Below, piece after piece: positions 53,888 to 63,297 of a stretch of DNA of 64,000 nt (within the stretch, counting starts at the first letter, position 1; every line of letters begins with the position of its first letter). A program made the position numbers and the translations under genes. A model generated the notes under the pieces. That model was given only the letters and a program-made list of their open reading frames with translations. It ran no database searches and had not been told where the DNA came from. Origin of the DNA: CAVQJU01 sp963729215 (GTDB taxonomy: Bacteria > Acidobacteriota > Vicinamibacteria > Vicinamibacterales > CAVVIG01); NCBI GenBank assembly GCA_963729215.1, contig CAVSND010000013.1, positions 124,001 through 188,000 on the forward strand. The letters run 5' to 3'.

Positions 53888-55571
53888 TCAGCGTAAGGTG
53901 CGCGCGTAGACGCGGCTCGTGCCGTCCGTGTAGCGCAGCGCCAGCCGGTCCCCGTACGCGGCCAGCCGCCGTTCGACCTCCGCCCATTCACCGGCGGAGT
54001 ATAGATCCGTGTGCACGATGATGTAGTCCACCTGAAACTCGGCGAGCGAGCGCAGGCTGGCCTCGTCCGGGAAGCGGGTGAGCCGGTCCCACAAGACGAG
54101 ATGACCGGGCGGCTGGAGTCCGCTCCAGCCGTGCACGGTCTTCTGCCAGTGCTCCGTGGTGTGCAACATGAACTCGGCCTGCCGCTTCTCGAATTCGTAC
54201 TCGGGCACCGAGGGGGGCAGCGGCACCTCGGCAACCGTGAACGGCTTCGGCAGGTGCGCGACAAAGCGATCGGCTGTCGGGATCGTCACCGCATAGGGCC
54301 TGACCTCGAGCGGCACTGCAAACTCGCCCGCCAGCGCGCATGCGACGATACCCGCGGCCGCGAGGCGCGCGGTCCTGGCTCAGCCGCGCCGTGATCCAGT
54401 CGAAGCCCATCGCCGCCATCACGCTCAGGCCGAGTGTTCCGAGCAGCATGAAGCGCGATGTCGCGCGTATGAAGTTGAAGCCCGGCAGCCAGTACACCAG
54501 CGGCCAGAGCCCGTAAGGCGGTCCCATCGACAGCCAGACGCAGAACGCGACCAGCAAGGCATAGAAGACGATGTTCGCGCGCCCCTGCCGCCGTGCGGCC
54601 ACGATCGAGATCAGAGCGGCGGCGGAGAGCACGAGCGGGAGATAGCCGGGAAACAGATAGGTGGTGGCGGTCTCGTTCACCTGCGCACCAGGAATCAGGT
54701 GCGTGAGCAGAAAGCTGTGGACGTAGGTCGGTGAGGCCAGAAAGCTGGTCGGCGTCGCCACGACCCAGTCGGCGAGTGAACGTTTGAGACCCATCTCACG
54801 CTGCACGCGCACATACGCGATGGCCATCGGCACGATGGGCGCGAGCAGCAGCGCGCCGGTGATACCCAGATCGCGCACGCGTTTTCCGGCAGCCAGCGGC
54901 GCACCCAGCACGAGGCGATAGCCGACGAGCGCAATCGACGCGAGCGCCAGGAAGACGGCGCCGTGTCCGCTCGTCAATGCCTGCAGCGTGAAGAACGCCG
55001 CGGCCAGACGGAGGTGAAGCCGGTTGCCTCGCTCGCCTTCGTCCAGGTACGAGTGGAGATACGCCAGGCTGAACGGCATCCATTGCAGGGTCGCCAGGAA
55101 CAACTGGTCGAGCCGGAGAAACCGGGTCGGGGCAAACGCGAAGATCAGGCCGCCGATCGCCGCACCCGCCGAACCGGCGCCCGCGCGCCGCGCGAGCAAG
55201 AACGCACCCAGCCCGCAGAGGACGCACGACAGCAGGGCCAGGAGGTTCATGGCCAGGACCGGGTTGTGCGTCAGTCCCAGAATCGGCACGGCGAACACGC
55301 CGCTGCCGATCAGGTTCTCCGAGAACGCCAGCGTGCGGTGGAGAGGGGCGAAGATGTTGGCGTCGAAAATGGACAGCGGATGGGTCGTGAGCGCATGCGC
55401 GTCCCACGACAGCATCCAGAGCAGCAGGTCGGTGTCGGGGCTCACCGAGAGGACGTAGCCGGCGGCGTGCCGGACCAGCGGATACGCCAGCACCGCCGTG
55501 AGCGCGACGTAGAGAAGCCCGACATGCCACGCGCGAAGCGCGTCGCGCTGTGGAACGCCGGCAGACTTCAC
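53888..55571 (-). CDS. Polytopic membrane protein (glycosyltransferase-39-like topology), one-base frameshift
   Basis: GTG 55571 lies two bases after the stop of the upstream gene and is preferred; the frame is open to 55634. About ten to twelve membrane segments (GLLYVALTAVLAYPLVRHA, VLAMNLLALLSCVLCGLGAF, YLPLVLSAAALISIVAARRQ) follow an early loop with SPDTDLLLWMLSWDAHAL. Near 54380 one extra base separates TARLSQDRA from the soluble C-terminal part (VEVPLPPSVPEYEFEKRQAE-like AEVPLPPSVPEYEF, FQVDYIIVHTDLYS). The topology resembles uncharacterised acidobacterial integral membrane proteins related to polyprenyl-phosphate mannosyltransferases, but no catalytic motif is certain. Corrected length ~560. 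Confidence 0.7.
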
Positions 55572-55573
55572 AG

Positions 55574-56032
55574 TCAGGCCGGCGCCACCCTCGTGCTCTG
55601 GCTCGAGACGCACTGCCACCGGCCCGCACGCCACACGAACACGTCCACGTACCGGTAGATAACTTCGAGCTGCTTACCCTTGCTCGGGCCGACAAGCGTC
55701 TGCTTGAACCAGACGATGGCCATATCGCCGAAGACCTTCACGGAAAACTCGTCCTGCGTGGAAGAGTCCACCTGCTTGTTGAACTCTTTCGCGAGCGTCA
55801 GTTCCCGGGCCTTATCGCCGAGGCTGCCGTCGCCGTAGGTCGCCACGAACTCGTCGGCCAGGATGTTTTCGAGGAACGCGAGGTCTTTTGCGCGGAACGC
55901 CGCGTCCCAGTCCCGTTCGAGCTGGATCAGGATCTGCTGATCCGATCGGACCGGACGGCCCTGGGCCGACGCCGTCCCGGATACCACCCAGGCAGCCGCC
56001 AGCAAGCCGAGGACGGAAGTTCTCCAGGTCAT
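55574..56032 (-). CDS. Exported NTF2-like (DUF4440/SnoaL) protein
   Basis: From ATG 56032 ~152 residues: signal peptide (MTWRTSVLGLLAAAWVVSGT), then a cone-shaped NTF2-like fold (DQQILIQLERDWDAAFRAKD, LAFLENILADEFVATYGDGS, FSVKVFGDMAIVWFKQTLVG, YRYVDVFVWRAGRWQCVSSQ). Such domains bind small hydrophobic ligands or act as enzymes; role unknown. Coupled to the following membrane-protein gene. Confidence 0.82.
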   Translation of the reverse strand: MTWRTSVLGLLAAAWVVSGTASAQGRPVRSDQQILIQLERDWDAAFRAKDLAFLENILADEFVATYGDGSLGDKARELTLAKEFNKQVDSSTQDEFSVKVFGDMAIVWFKQTLVGPSKGKQLEVIYRYVDVFVWRAGRWQCVSSQSTRVAPA

Positions 56033-56107
56033 ATCGACAAATGGTAGCCCGTTTCGGGCGCCAGGCAATGCTCCTGTTTCTGCCCATCCGGCGCGTTAGC
56101 CAGTGAG

Positions 56108-56660
56108 ATGGGTATCACCGCTCCAAATCGCCGCCTGCGCCACCTGGGTCTCGAGGTGGTACTCCTGGCCTTCCTGGGATGCGTTCTGGCGCACCCCGGA
56201 GAAGTGGCCGCGGACGAGCCGACCATGATGCGCGTGCGATCCACCGATTCCACCATTGCGACGCTGATCGACCTGGCCGCCACGCGATCGCTGACGTTCA
56301 GGAACCTCGTGTCCCTCATCCAGGCGTCCAACGGCATGGTTTACGTGGAACCCGGCGAGTGCGGCCACGGCACCCGTGCGTGCCTGAAGGTGTGGATGCA
56401 GGCCAGCGGGTCGACGCGGTTTCTCCGCGTCGTCGTGAGCCGCGCGGGGCAGCTCCGACACGGACTTCCTGAGCTCGATCGGGCACGAACTGCAGCACAG
56501 CGTGGAGGCCCTGAGCGAGCCGGCGACCGTGAACAGCGTGGGCGTGTTCAACTACTTCAGCCGCATGGGGACATTCGGCAACAACCGGTTCGAAACGGTC
56601 GAGGCGATCCATGCCGGGGACGCCGTTCGCCGGGAGCTTGGCAACCTTCGCGCTCGATAG
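56108..56660 (+). CDS. Secreted HELxH-motif protein B, one-base frameshift
   Basis: Start ATG 56108; signal peptide to ~35 (GEVAADEP). Conserved with the protein at 34702-35274: RSTDSTIATLIDLAATRSLT, FRNLVSLIQASNGMVYVEPG, GECGHGTRACLKVW. Near 56455 an extra base breaks the frame; the corrected part reads SSIGHELQHSVEALSE, VNSVGVFNYFSRMG, NRFETVEAIHAGDAVRRELG and stops at 56660. HELQH is an HExxH pattern with Glu three residues later, as in the paralogue. About 183 residues. Convergent with the NHL protein gene. Confidence 0.7.
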
Positions 56661-56673
56661 GCAAGCGCGGCCC

Positions 56674-57672
56674 TTACTTCGCGTACTTCTTGAGCGTCTG
56701 CGTGGTGACTTCCGCCGCGTACAAATTGCCCTTCGCGTCGGCGGCGACGCCTTCAGAACCGGCGTTGTTGTTCTTGTCGGGATCCGCTTCGACAAACGGC
56801 ACCATCGCCGTCACGGCGCCGTCCTTCGCCCGGCCGATCCGGATGCCACGCGTGAATCCCGGATTCAGCGTGGCATTCGACTGCGAGTCCGCCACGTAGA
56901 TCGTGTCCTGTCGATCGATGAAGACCCCGCTCGGCCGGCCGAACTGCTTCCACTGATCGATGAACCGCCCATCCTGATCGAAAATCTGGATGCGGTTGTT
57001 CCCGCGGTCGGCGACGAAGATCCGCCCCTGCGAGTCCATGGCGATCGCATGCGGCGTGTCGAATTCGCCCGGGCCTTTGCCCCGCTTGCCCCACGCCTTG
57101 ACGAACGCACCGCTTTTCGAGAACTTCACGACGCGTCCGACGGTCGAATCCGCGATGTGGCCGTCTGCGACGAAGATGTCGCCGTTGCGGGCGACGACCA
57201 CGTCGGCCGGCCCGCTGAACGTATCGGGGCCCTCGCCGGCCACTCCGGCCTTGCCGAGCGTCAGCAGCACCTTGCCTTCAGGGCTGAACTTGAACACCTG
57301 CTGGCCCTTGCCGTCCTTCGCCTGCGCGTCGGTGACCCAGACGTTGCCGTCGGCATCCACCGACATGCCGTGAGCCTGCACGAACAGGCCCGCGCCAAAA
57401 CTCTTCACGACCGTGCCCGACTGATCGAACCGGAGAAGCGGCGGGTCGGAGCGATGAAAGACCCAGATGTCGCCGTTCGGCGCGGGGTCGACAGAGATCA
57501 CGCCGCCCCAGGCGACGCCGGCGGGCAGCTTCGCCCACTGGGACACTTCGTGGTACGGGTTGGGCGGGTTGCTCTTCTGCGCGAAGGCAGTCGAGAAACA
57601 CAGGCAGACGGCGGAGACGAGGAGTGTTACGGCGGCGGCGAGGCGCGGCCTCAGGCGAGCATCAGCTGACAT
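56674..57672 (-). CDS. Exported NHL-type beta-propeller protein
   Basis: A 332-residue secreted propeller; ATG 57672 follows GGAGGG. Signal peptide to ~31 (STAFAQK). NHL repeats: HGMSVDADGNVWVTDAQ, GPADVVVARNGDIFVADGHI, HAIAMDSQGRIFVADRGNNR, SGVFIDRQDTIYVADSQSNA, EGVAADAKGNLYAAEVTTQT. The arrangement recalls peptidyl-amidoglycolate lyase-like propellers, but bacterial relatives are mostly uncharacterised binding proteins. Downstream of the dihaem cytochrome gene on the same strand with a 39-base gap. Confidence 0.88.
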   Translation of the reverse strand: MSADARLRPRLAAAVTLLVSAVCLCFSTAFAQKSNPPNPYHEVSQWAKLPAGVAWGGVISVDPAPNGDIWVFHRSDPPLLRFDQSGTVVKSFGAGLFVQAHGMSVDADGNVWVTDAQAKDGKGQQVFKFSPEGKVLLTLGKAGVAGEGPDTFSGPADVVVARNGDIFVADGHIADSTVGRVVKFSKSGAFVKAWGKRGKGPGEFDTPHAIAMDSQGRIFVADRGNNRIQIFDQDGRFIDQWKQFGRPSGVFIDRQDTIYVADSQSNATLNPGFTRGIRIGRAKDGAVTAMVPFVEADPDKNNNAGSEGVAADAKGNLYAAEVTTQTLKKYAK

Positions 57673-57711
57673 GCCACCCTCCTGGATGAAGAGAGTAGAT
57701 ACGAGAGAGCG

Positions 57712-58689
57712 TTACTTCGTGCAGCGCGCCGACTGATTGGTGAGATCGCCTGGGTTCCTGCCGCGTTTGTCCCGGTACACCTGGTGACAGTGCAGGCACG
57801 CGTTGGCGATCTGTTCCGTGATATCGCTGACGACTTCCTGATTCCGCGTCTGCGACGCCTTGTAAGCAGCGCGGCCCGTTTCAGCCAGCTCGAGCGTGAA
57901 CTTGATCCAGTCGGGATCGGTGACAGGGGCGGGCCGCCCGTTTTCGCAGCGCCGTCCCGGCTCGAGGAGCAGCGGCGCCGACTCGGCGAGCGCGATGGCC
58001 GCGTAGTCGACGATCTCCCAGCCCTTGTAAATGCCCTGGCCCCACTCGAACGTCGAAAACGCCTCGTTCGACTGGCTGGCGGGGCGCTTCGGCGCCGGCG
58101 CGGCCGGATCGTGCGTCTGCACGGTGAAGATCAGGTTCGAGCTGGGAAAAAGAATGCCGCGCATGACCTGGTTCAGGTTGCCGGCCGGCGCAAAGGTCCT
58201 TTGTCCTCCCGCCGACATGACCGAGACCGGTGGCGGAGTGAATCCGGCGACCAGTGAAATCGCCGCCTGCGCAGGGGCGTCCGCGGCGAGTTCGGCGCGG
58301 CCCGCGGGAAACTTGCCCGCCTGCACCATGTAGGCGACGACGTCGGTGGCCTGCGGACGAGTCAGCTTGCCCGGATCGTCCTGGGGCATCGTGTGCAGCA
58401 CCTTGTCGACGAGATCGGCGACCGGACCGCCCCAGATCGACAGGAACGCCGTGCCCGCGAGCGGCGGCGCGTTTGCGCCGGCGAGCGTGGCGCCGTGACA
58501 CGACGCGCACTTGTCCTTGTAGATCGCCTGGCCGCGCCTGGCCTGTTCGTCGCTGTAGATGCCGTCTCGCGCCGTTCGTGACGGTGCGGAGGGGGCCGGG
58601 GGAATCGGTGCCTGTGCGGCTACGAGCAGCGAACCCGCCAGCGCACACGCGGGTACAGACACGGCGAATCGCATGAGGCGCGAAGACAT
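57712..58689 (-). CDS. Exported dihaem cytochrome c
   Basis: A 325-residue protein with signal peptide (to ~25). Two haem sites: CASCH (61-65) in an ordinary class I cytochrome domain with HTMPQDDPGKL near the Met ligand, and CLHCH (298-302) followed by QVYRDK at the C-terminus, where helices resemble a cytochrome c556/c-prime-type module (haem at the end of a helical bundle). The middle (~140-270) has no haem motif. Probably periplasmic electron transfer, possibly with the co-oriented propeller protein. Confidence 0.88.
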   Translation of the reverse strand: MSSRLMRFAVSVPACALAGSLLVAAQAPIPPAPSAPSRTARDGIYSDEQARRGQAIYKDKCASCHGATLAGANAPPLAGTAFLSIWGGPVADLVDKVLHTMPQDDPGKLTRPQATDVVAYMVQAGKFPAGRAELAADAPAQAAISLVAGFTPPPVSVMSAGGQRTFAPAGNLNQVMRGILFPSSNLIFTVQTHDPAAPAPKRPASQSNEAFSTFEWGQGIYKGWEIVDYAAIALAESAPLLLEPGRRCENGRPAPVTDPDWIKFTLELAETGRAAYKASQTRNQEVVSDITEQIANACLHCHQVYRDKRGRNPGDLTNQSARCTK

Positions 58690-58709
58690 CGACTTCCTCC
58701 GCCGATATC

Positions 58710-59042
58710 TTACGCTACGTTCTGGCGAAGTTTGTCCAGCGACGACCGCAGGCAGGCGTACGTCTCGTCACTCATGTCGACGAAGCGCACGGCGAACCCG
58801 AATCCGGGCCGCCCGTAAACAGTCTCCGCCTGCACCGTGACGGTGCCTTCGTAGGGGAGCGTCAGCCGGAGCGAGATCCTCTGGCCAACCGGCGTGTCGT
58901 AGAGGGAGTTGACGAAACAACCGCCTTCGCTCAAGTCGTAGATGAGCAGGGGCGTTTCGATGAGGCCGACACGGCATCCGTCGAACGGGCCCGTGACGCG
59001 ATGGGCTTTGCGATTCTCCTTCGAGGACTCGGGAGTGGCCAT
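58710..59042 (-). CDS. PilZ-domain protein (second)
   Basis: A 110-residue single PilZ domain from ATG 59042, one base after the preceding stop. It has KAHRVTGPFDGCRV at the N-terminus and YDLSEGGCFVNS (D/NxSxxG), then GQRISLRLTLPYEGTVTVQA. The N-terminal RxxxR c-di-GMP motif is weak (NRKAHR). Last gene of the operon with HD-GYP. Confidence 0.85.
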   Translation of the reverse strand: MATPESSKENRKAHRVTGPFDGCRVGLIETPLLIYDLSEGGCFVNSLYDTPVGQRISLRLTLPYEGTVTVQAETVYGRPGFGFAVRFVDMSDETYACLRSSLDKLRQNVA

Positions 59043-59043
59043 C

Positions 59044-59937
59044 CTAGGCGACCGCCGCAGGGGACGCGGCATCCTCGAACTGGTCCAGCGAATGGGGCGA
59101 AGGCGCGGCCACCAACTGGACGCCGTCCACCCCGGCCGGGCTGCCGAACGAACTGATGGTCGCGAAGAACTCGTGACGCACCGATTCGAAGGCCGACCAC
59201 GGCGCGACGCCGGCGACAAGGTACGTGTAGCCGTCAACTCTGACGTGTGCGGCTTCCACGATCACGCCAACATCGCGGAGACTTCCGGTGTAGAAACCGA
59301 CGAAGGCCTCCTGCCCGTTGAGCGTCGTGGCCTGGCCGTGCAGCGCGGTGAAGCCGCCCTCGAGCATCGATGACCGCGCCAGTTCGGCGAGGTCGCCGTC
59401 CGGCTGGCACCGCGGCGCCCCCAGGAACATGAAACGTGACGGCTCGGGAGCCCGGGCGATGACGGTGTCCCGTTTCCGGCTGACTGCCCAGCCTTGCGGA
59501 AAGCGGATGGTCACTTTTCGTTCGACGGGGTCCTGCAGCGTCTGCGGCCCGTCGCGGAGCGCCGCCGACACGAACGTGCCGAGCGTGCCGGCCTCGTCCG
59601 ACGACATGGGTCCGAATTCCAGGCCGGCGCGATAGATGAGCGATGTCGCGCCGCTCTCGTCGCGGGTCACGCCGATGACAAAGGCGCGGACGATGTGCGC
59701 GCGCGCGCGGAAGGCGATTTCGGGAGAGACGAACAGTGTGGCGTTGACCGAGCCTGGCGCGAGCCGGGTCGAGGATTCGACGAGCGCGCCGCCCAGGCCC
59801 ACGTCGAGGAGCCTCGCCGACGTCCCGGCCCGGAGACGGGCGGACGCATCCGGCGGACACGCGATTCGCACGAACCGCCGCCGCTCGGCCGCAGTGAGCG
59901 CCCCGGCCGTCTCGCTTGCCGAGGGAGTCGCGTTCAT
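59044..59937 (-). CDS. PilZ-like domain protein with unassigned C-terminal domain
   Basis: A 297-residue protein. N-terminal PilZ-like domain (~18-125): RRRFVRIAC carries an RxxxR-type patch, LLDVGLGGALVESS the D-x-x-x-G-G motif. The C-terminal ~165 residues (VTIRFPQGWAVSRKRDTVIA, ALHGQATTLNGQEAFVGFYT, RVDGYTYLVAGVAPWSAFES) form an alpha/beta domain resembling the Zn-protease-associated or PsbP-like fold seen at the C-terminus of secreted peptidases, here without a catalytic part. ATG overlaps the HD-GYP stop (ATGA). Confidence 0.8.
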   Translation of the reverse strand: MNATPSASETAGALTAAERRRFVRIACPPDASARLRAGTSARLLDVGLGGALVESSTRLAPGSVNATLFVSPEIAFRARAHIVRAFVIGVTRDESGATSLIYRAGLEFGPMSSDEAGTLGTFVSAALRDGPQTLQDPVERKVTIRFPQGWAVSRKRDTVIARAPEPSRFMFLGAPRCQPDGDLAELARSSMLEGGFTALHGQATTLNGQEAFVGFYTGSLRDVGVIVEAAHVRVDGYTYLVAGVAPWSAFESVRHEFFATISSFGSPAGVDGVQLVAAPSPHSLDQFEDAASPAAVA

Positions 59938-60893
59938 GCGACCGCCAGCCTCACGTCCATCTCGCCGAACTGGAACGCCGCGAGGAAGGCTTCGACCACC
60001 TGCGGATCGAAGTCGGTCGCCGTGCCCTTGACGATGATGTCCTTGGCTTCAAAGGGAGACATGGCCTTGCGATAGGGGCGATCGCTCGTGAGCGAATCGT
60101 AGACGTCCGCGACTGAAATGACGCGCGCCTCGATCGGAATCTCCTGTCCCTTTGTCGGGTGATATCCGGACCCGTCGAACTTGTCGTGGTGGGCGAGGAC
60201 GATGGGGATGACGCGCCGCAGCGATCCGCCGACGGTTTCAAGCATCTCGACGCCCCTGCCGACGTGCTGCTGGATTTCCTGATACTCGTCGCTCGTGAGG
60301 CGCGCCGCCTTGTACAGCAGCTCGCGGCTGATCTCGAGCTTGCCGATGTCATGCAGCAGGCTGGCCGCCCGCACGTCTTCGATGCGCTCGGGGCTCAGCT
60401 TGAGGTGCGCCGCGATTCGCGCCGCGTACTCGGAAACCCTGTGCGAGTGATGTTCCGTGTATTCGTCCTTGGAGACCAGGTGCCGAAGAATCAGGAGCAC
60501 GCCGTGGTAGGTCGAGCGCAGTTCCATGAGCTGTGCGTTCTTGTGCTCGTAGAGTGTGCCCATGAGGTAGGCGGTGATAATCAGGCTGCAGCCCCACGCC
60601 ACCAGATCCAGCAACGTTGTCGCCGGAGCCGCCGACGCTTCCTTCCCGAAGATGCCCGACGTCATGGTCAGCAGCGTCACCAGCAGCACGCTCGCGAACG
60701 CCGTCAGCGTGGCGTGGCGCCGGCCGTAGATGTAGGCCGAGGCGACGGTCGGCAGCGTATACACATAGAGGACCATGCGCTGGGCGTCGATCACGAAGTT
60801 CAGGGCCAGCGCGATGACGAACATCGAGAAGACCAGCAGCAGTTCCTTGTTCACCTTTTCGAGGTGACGCATCGTATGGGATGGGGATGGCAC
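59934..60893 (-). CDS. Membrane-bound HD-GYP domain protein
   Basis: A 319-residue protein. Four to five membrane segments (~18-115: LLLVFSMFVIALALNFVI, ATLTAFASVLLVTLLTM, LDLVAWGCSLIITAYLMG), then HD-GYP domain: HDIGK (181-185), HHDKFDGSGYH (235-245), SVADVYDSLTSDRPYRKAMS. The GYP triplet reads GYH, but the surrounding metal ligands are conserved, so c-di-GMP phosphodiesterase activity is plausible. Followed by two PilZ-type genes, which can read the c-di-GMP level. Confidence 0.9.
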   Translation of the reverse strand: MPSPSHTMRHLEKVNKELLLVFSMFVIALALNFVIDAQRMVLYVYTLPTVASAYIYGRRHATLTAFASVLLVTLLTMTSGIFGKEASAAPATTLLDLVAWGCSLIITAYLMGTLYEHKNAQLMELRSTYHGVLLILRHLVSKDEYTEHHSHRVSEYAARIAAHLKLSPERIEDVRAASLLHDIGKLEISRELLYKAARLTSDEYQEIQQHVGRGVEMLETVGGSLRRVIPIVLAHHDKFDGSGYHPTKGQEIPIEARVISVADVYDSLTSDRPYRKAMSPFEAKDIIVKGTATDFDPQVVEAFLAAFQFGEMDVRLAVA

Positions 60894-60923
60894 GTCTCTA
60901 TCCTTTCGCTACGTTTTCACACC

Positions 60924-63297
60924 TCAGACCGGACGAACTAGGACGGATGCCTCGCGGGCGCCGCCCAGCATCTTGCCCAGGGCTTCGTCGAACAGTCCGA
61001 GCGCCGAGGCCGGCGCGGACGGCGCCGGCGCGACGGGCACGGCCCGGGCGCCTTCAATCTGATCCGCGAGGCGCTCCTGCAGGCTCTGATCGACGCCGCT
61101 GGCTGCGACCGGTGCCGCCGCCTGGCTATAGCGATTGATTTCGGAAACCAGCTGCGCCGCGTAGCGGCCGGCGTCGTCGAGGGCGGCGGGCGCGGCGGGT
61201 ACGTGCTGCAGAACGGCAGCGCCAGTGCCATACGTCCCGTTGCCGTTGCCGTTTGAACCGTTGAAGGGCGTCGTCGCAGCGGGCGGCGCGCCGAGCGGCG
61301 CCTCGTTGACGGGTGCGGCCGTCATCACGCTCCCGAACGCCGCGCGCGCCGACATCGTCAGGGCGGCGATCCGTTCACCCGCCATGCGAACCAGCGTGTG
61401 ACCGAGGTTGAGCGCGGCCTCGCTGTTGAAGGGAACCGCGGACTCGTCGTTCCGCGCACCCGCGTCGGCGTGCACGACGGCGACCACTCGTCCACCGGTC
61501 GTCACGGGGAAGGTCACCGTCCAGGCCTCACCGGCCTGCGCGGCCGATGGCCCGTCGCCAGTGAAGATCGTGCGGCTGGCCGTGACGGCGCGCGTCAACG
61601 CGGAGTCGGTCGCGAGCGGGAGCTCGAACTCCCGGGTAATCGCCGCTCCGCCCGTGAAGCCGACGCTCCGCCATCCCTGCAGCCTCTTGGACTTCGTTTT
61701 GACGACGAAGAGCGCCGCGCGCGGGAAGAGCGTCCCGGCACCATCGACGAGCGCGTCGAGGACCTGCGAGAGGTCGGTCGCAGAACTAATCGCCTGATAC
61801 ATCGCCTGGGCGGGATCGACCTGCGCCACGTGTTCCACAACCGGTGCTGGTTCCGGCAGGGCGATGACCGCGGCCGGCTGAGTCAGCGCTTCGGAGTCCT
61901 GCGCGTATCCCTCAACTGACACGAACGCGGACGCGGCTTCGGTCTGTTCGGTGAACTGGACGACCTGACGTTCAACCGCAGGCTCCGGGACCTGGGCGAT
62001 TGCGGGTTCGAAGGTATGTTCAAAGACTGCCGGCGCGAAGACGGTCTCTTCGGGAACCGGGACGACGACTGCGGGTTCCGTCCTGAGCTCGGCGACAGGC
62101 TCAACCGCGGGTTCGACCGGAAGGGCGGCGGCGAACTCGACGGGTGCGAGCATGACGGGCGCGGCCGGCCGGGCGGCTTCGGCGCGAGCCAGCTCCATCT
62201 CGGTGCGGACACGCTCGAGCTCACTGCGCAGCGCCTCGATTTCGCGGGCGCCCACTTCGAGGCGCCGCTCGGCTTCAGCCTGCGCGGCCGCGAGCTCGGC
62301 CCGCGCCGCGTCCACCTGCGCCTGCGCCTTCTCCAGGATTCGCGCGTGCCGCACGTTGGAAATTCGCGCCGCTTCGAGCAGGGCGTCCTGCTCGGAAAGG
62401 ACCGTTCGAGCTTCCTCTTTCGCGGCCAGGGCGGCGCTCAGCTGCGCGTCCCGCTCCGTGCGAAGGGTTTCGGCCAAAACGTTCGCGACACGGAGCGCTT
62501 CGGTCTGCGCGTCCCGCTCGACGCTCAATGCCTCGCCGCGCTCCCGGGCCGCGCGGAGTGCGACCAGCTGGGCGTCGCGATCGGCCTGCAGTGCCTCGGC
62601 GCGTTCGTTCGCGATGCGCAGGGCCTCGAACTGAGCGTCGCGATCGGCCTGAATCGCGTCGGCGCGTTCTTTCGCGGCCCGGAGCGCCTCGAGGTGGGCG
62701 TCCCGCTCGATCACGAATCGCTTCGGCGCGTTCGGTGGCGGCCCGGAGGGATGCGAGCTGCACGTCCCTGTCGGCGCGGACGGCATCGCCCTGCTCGCGG
62801 GCGACGCGGAGCGCCTCGAGCTGCGCGTCGCGATCGGCCTGCATCGCGTTCGCCTGCTCGGTGGCTTTCTGAATCGCGTCGGACAGCGCCGCGCGTTCGC
62901 GCTGATCGGCATCGCGCTGCGCCGCCGCTTCGGCCCGCATCACGTCGAGCTGCCTCTGGGCTTCGGCGCGGTCCTGCTGGAGGCGGGCCTCGGCCTCTTC
63001 GAGGGCGACCGTGCGCGCGGTTCGCGCCGCAGCGCCGGCTTCTTCGCTGGCGGCGTGCGTGAGCCGCTCGACGAGCTCACGGATCGGCGCCGCGTCGATA
63101 TTGGCGGCGCCCGCGAGCGTCGCGGTCAGTGACTGGTATCGGAGGTCGAGAGCGACACGAAGCGCTTCGAGCTCGGTCTGTGCAGGCCTGGCCGCCTGCG
63201 CGATCAGGGTCCGGACGGTCGCGGTGGCCTGGGCCTCTGCGAAGTCGTGGAAGGTGGCCGGGGTTGTGCCGTCTGGAGTTGGGAACGAAGAATTCAC
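60924..63297 (-). CDS. Long coiled-coil protein with 21-residue repeats and GAF-like domain, one-base frameshift
   Basis: Start ATG 63297. Residues ~90-390 are continuous coiled coil. Within it about eight tandem 21-residue units (QADRDAQLEALRVAREQGDA type, three heptads each) occur at about residues 150-320, corresponding to 63-base DNA repeats between about 62330 and 62860. One extra base near 62720 breaks the frame. After a Pro/Val/Glu-rich linker, a GAF-like domain (DLSQVLDALVDGAGTLFPRA, ALFVVKTKSKRLQGWRSVGF, VTTGGRVVAVVHADAGA) and an Ala/Pro-rich C-terminus follow. Corrected length ~790. It is the first gene of the c-di-GMP operon (30-base gap to HD-GYP). Related proteins occur as uncharacterised coiled-coil signalling proteins. 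Confidence 0.8.
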
